From Lachnospiraceae bacterium UBA1718 (GTDB lineage: Bacteria > Bacillota > Clostridia > Lachnospirales > Lachnospiraceae): 7,177 bases of DNA. Positions within the stretch are counted from its first letter, which is position 1. The number at the start of each line of letters is the position of its first letter. The DNA lies in assembly GCA_002317245.1 (NCBI GenBank), contig DCIU01000140.1, forward strand, positions 957-8,133. The letters run 5' to 3'. Below, piece by piece: positions 5,690 to 7,177 of this stretch. The notes under the pieces were generated by a model that was not told where the DNA came from, made no database searches, and saw nothing but the letters and a program-made list of their open reading frames with translations. A program made the position numbers and the translations under genes.

Positions 5690-6259
5690 ATGAAGAAATT
5701 TTTAGCATTAGTATTAGCAGGTGTTATGTGCTTTGGCGTAGTAGCTATGGCTGCTCCATCACCAGCATCTAGTTCAGTATCAGGCAACTCAGTTGTTGTT
5801 ACTGTAATCTCAGAGACACCACATACTACACCAGCTTCTACAACATCTCCAGTAGCAGTTCAGGCTGCAGCTGAGAACATGACAGTAGAAGAATTTGTTA
5901 ACAACACTGTTGCATCTGTACCAGGTGTTGAAGACGCTATCCCAGTTGGTGTACCATCTGGAGCTATCATCAATGGCGTAAAGGCTAACTACTCTATTCT
6001 TATGACTAAGTCTACAAAGGCAGTTGCTGCTGAAGCAGCTACTCTTGGTAAGAAGGTACTCAATGTATTCGCACTTAGAAATAAGCCAGCAGGAGAAGTT
6101 CAGATCTCACTTTACAGCCCTAAGGTAGTAGCAGGTCAGAAGATCTCTGTTTACCAGAAGATCGATGGCAAGTGGGTATTATGCAAGAGCTCAGTAAGAG
6201 CAGAGCATATCGATGTTATTTTAGTAGGCAATGGCCCAGTAGCTGTTGTTCTCAACTAA
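5690..6259 (+). CDS. Small secreted protein, uncharacterised Lachnospiraceae-type family
   Basis: 189 residues; no named gene recognised. Residues 1-21 are a clear signal peptide (MKK, hydrophobic 4-19, AMA cleavage site), giving a mature protein of about 168 residues that starts with a Ser/Thr/Pro/Val-rich low-complexity stretch (22-56). Residues 61-90 (AENMTVEEFVNNTVASVPGVEDAIPVG) precede a likely beta-rich domain at 95-189: TLGKKVLNVFALRNK, VQISLYSPKVVAGQKISVYQKIDGKWVLCKSSV and the terminal GNGPVAVVLN. I recall similar small exported proteins in gut Lachnospiraceae, often in several copies, with no known function. There is no anchor, sorting signal or catalytic motif. Codon choice (gta, gca, cca, aca, gtt, aag) is close to that of groL and unlike the neighbouring exported-protein genes, pointing to high expression. 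No strong terminator follows; a weak CTCTT/AGAG stem at 6267-6276 precedes TCTTATTTT. Confidence 0.9.
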   Translation: MKKFLALVLAGVMCFGVVAMAAPSPASSSVSGNSVVVTVISETPHTTPASTTSPVAVQAAAENMTVEEFVNNTVASVPGVEDAIPVGVPSGAIINGVKANYSILMTKSTKAVAAEAATLGKKVLNVFALRNKPAGEVQISLYSPKVVAGQKISVYQKIDGKWVLCKSSVRAEHIDVILVGNGPVAVVLN

Positions 6260-6285
6260 TAAGAACTCTTAAAGAGAATATCTTA

Positions 6286-6305
6286 TTTTATCATGCATGA
6301 TAAAA
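6286..6305. promoter_or_regulatory. Perfect 20-bp palindrome, possible operator
   Basis: TTTTATCATGCATGATAAAA reads the same on both strands with no spacer. It overlaps TGATAAAAC (6298-6306), which resembles an extended -10 element like the one at 4629-4637, although no good -35 is present. A dimeric regulator binding here could block a promoter of the downstream phosphatase gene. In RNA it could also fold as an 8-bp AU-rich stem with a TGCA loop and serve as a weak end for the upstream transcript, although no T-run follows it. Confidence 0.5.
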
Positions 6306-6407
6306 CTCATGAGCAATCGTGAGTGATTACTAGAATTATCCCGGGGGATATTCGTGGAGTGCATCCTGCGTAAGCAGGTCAGGTTCCTCTGCGCAAGCAG
6401 AGGAACC
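6305..6407 (+). ncRNA. Structured leader with an array of GNRA-capped hairpins
   Basis: Four hairpins lie in a row. H1: ACTCATGA (6305-6312) with TCGTGAGT (6317-6324), loop GCAA. H2: TATCC (6337-6341) with GGATA (6346-6350), loop CGGG. H3: CCTGC (6365-6369) with GCAGG (6374-6378), loop GTAA. H4: GGTTCCTCTGC (6382-6392) with GCAGAGGAACC (6397-6407), loop GCAA, 11 bp without a mismatch. H3 and H4 share the same tip, CTGC-GYAA-GCAG. No T-run follows any of them, so they are not terminators. The position directly before an exopolysaccharide-type phosphatase gene suggests a leader RNA (riboswitch, protein-binding site or antitermination element). I cannot match it to a named class. Confidence 0.55.
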
Positions 6408-6428
6408 AATAAAAGAAAGAAACAGATA

Positions 6429-7157
6429 GTGATAGAGCGAATATACGATATACACAATCATATATTGTGGGGAGTGGATGACGGATCGGACAGTCTGGCC
6501 ATGAGCCTAAGGATGCTTAAGCAGGCCAAAGAGAGTGGAACCACAGATATCATCCTGACACCACACAACAAACCAAACAGACGTAATATCTATGTAACCG
6601 AGATGGTGGATCAGATAGCACAGCTTAGAGAACACATGAGTCGCGAGAACATAGATATCAACATCTATCCGGGCAATGAGATATATTACCGCATGGATGT
6701 AGCCGAGAGACTGCGAATCGGTAAGGCTGCAACAATGGCTGGAACCAGGTATATACTGCTCGAATACAATCCTATGGATGAATGGGATTATATAAGACAC
6801 GGGGCTGACGATATGCTATCAGAGGGCTACTGGCCGATAATCGCCCACGTGGAGCGATATGTCAATGTGATGAAGGACATGGACAGAGCACAGGAACTGA
6901 TCAACAAGGGCTGTTATCTGCAACTCAATGCCAGCTCAGTAACAGGAGAAGTAGGCTGGGCCTACAAGAAAGACTGTAAGAAGCTTCTTAAGGAAGGACT
7001 GGTAAGCTTTATAGCCAGCGATGCCCATGAAGACAAGAAGAGAACAGCCAGACTGGATAAATGTGTCAGCTATATCACGAAGAAGTACGGAGAGGATACT
7101 GCGAAAGAAATCTTTATGATCAATCCTTCAAAGCTTCTGGATGACAAGGCTATATAG
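6429..7157 (+). CDS. cpsB: PHP-family protein-tyrosine phosphatase, CpsB/YwqE-like
   Basis: Metal-dependent (typically Mn) phosphotyrosine phosphatase of the PHP superfamily. In other Firmicutes it dephosphorylates the bacterial tyrosine kinase and its substrates that control capsule or exopolysaccharide export. Numbering from the GTG at 6429 (242 residues), the PHP motifs are all present: DIHNH (7-11), GVDDGSD (15-21), TPH (44-46), GNE (82-84), IAHVERY (138-144) and SDAH (197-200). The frame stays open back to a GTG at 6354, which has GGGGGA 5 nt upstream. That start would add 25 residues encoded by hairpins H3 and H4 and absent from the family, whose members usually start a few residues before DIHxH and are about 240-255 long. 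I therefore prefer 6429, although its ribosome binding site is poor (only AAAGAAAG upstream). Such genes usually head exopolysaccharide operons with LytR-CpsA-Psr, Wzz-like and tyrosine kinase genes, expected beyond the right edge. The frame is intact to TAG at 7155. Confidence 0.9.
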   Translation: MIERIYDIHNHILWGVDDGSDSLAMSLRMLKQAKESGTTDIILTPHNKPNRRNIYVTEMVDQIAQLREHMSRENIDINIYPGNEIYYRMDVAERLRIGKAATMAGTRYILLEYNPMDEWDYIRHGADDMLSEGYWPIIAHVERYVNVMKDMDRAQELINKGCYLQLNASSVTGEVGWAYKKDCKKLLKEGLVSFIASDAHEDKKRTARLDKCVSYITKKYGEDTAKEIFMINPSKLLDDKAI

Positions 7158-7177
7158 AATAGCGACGAGCAAATTAA

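Noticed and set aside
6382..6407. 11-bp perfect hairpin as a rho-independent terminator
   Set aside because: It is followed by AATAAAAGAAAG rather than Ts, and the reverse strand also lacks a T-run next to it.
6305..6407. Known riboswitch (c-di-GMP-I and others) or CRISPR repeats
   Set aside because: No conserved core of the riboswitch classes I can recall is present despite the GNRA loops, and the two similar hairpins lack full-length repeat/spacer organisation.

Overview
This 7.2-kb window looks like the chromosome of an anaerobic Gram-positive Clostridia, most likely Lachnospiraceae (Butyrivibrio/Roseburia/Lachnospira-like). The evidence is a Firmicutes-type GroEL, AGGAGG-type ribosome binding sites, and three consecutive exported proteins whose modules I associate from memory with secreted Lachnospiraceae proteins. 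The genus is inference. All genes are on the + strand.

Layout. Bases 1-1371 are the 3' 84% of groL, followed by a large two-part intrinsic terminator. Bases 1520-4309 encode a 929-residue secreted protein with a cleavable signal peptide, a duplicated beta-solenoid-like module and a C-terminal region in two halves. It ends in a textbook terminator. A 355-bp gap (4310-4664) follows. It holds direct repeats, a weak promoter-like site, a compact structured stretch with its own strong terminator (a candidate small RNA at about 4445-4541), an inverted repeat, and a good extended -10 promoter for the next gene. Bases 4665-5555 encode a membrane-anchored Ig-like / coiled-coil / Ig-like protein whose coiled coil contains a perfect 42-bp tandem duplication. 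Bases 5690-6259 encode a small secreted protein written in groL-like, apparently optimal codons. Bases 6260-6428 are a structure-rich leader: a perfect 20-bp palindrome, then four hairpins, three of them capped by GNRA tetraloops. Bases 6429-7157 encode a PHP-family CpsB/YwqE-like protein-tyrosine phosphatase, the type of enzyme that commonly opens an exopolysaccharide or capsule operon.

How it fits together. groL is a housekeeping chaperone gene, insulated by its terminator. The next three genes make envelope-exposed or secreted products of unknown function, and each appears to have its own control region. The phosphatase probably starts an exopolysaccharide locus running off the right edge, and the hairpin array ahead of it is a plausible regulatory RNA for that locus. 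The hairpin array (6305-6407) and the candidate small RNA (about 4445-4541) are the two places most likely to hold something undescribed. No mobile element, CRISPR array, tRNA or rRNA is visible.
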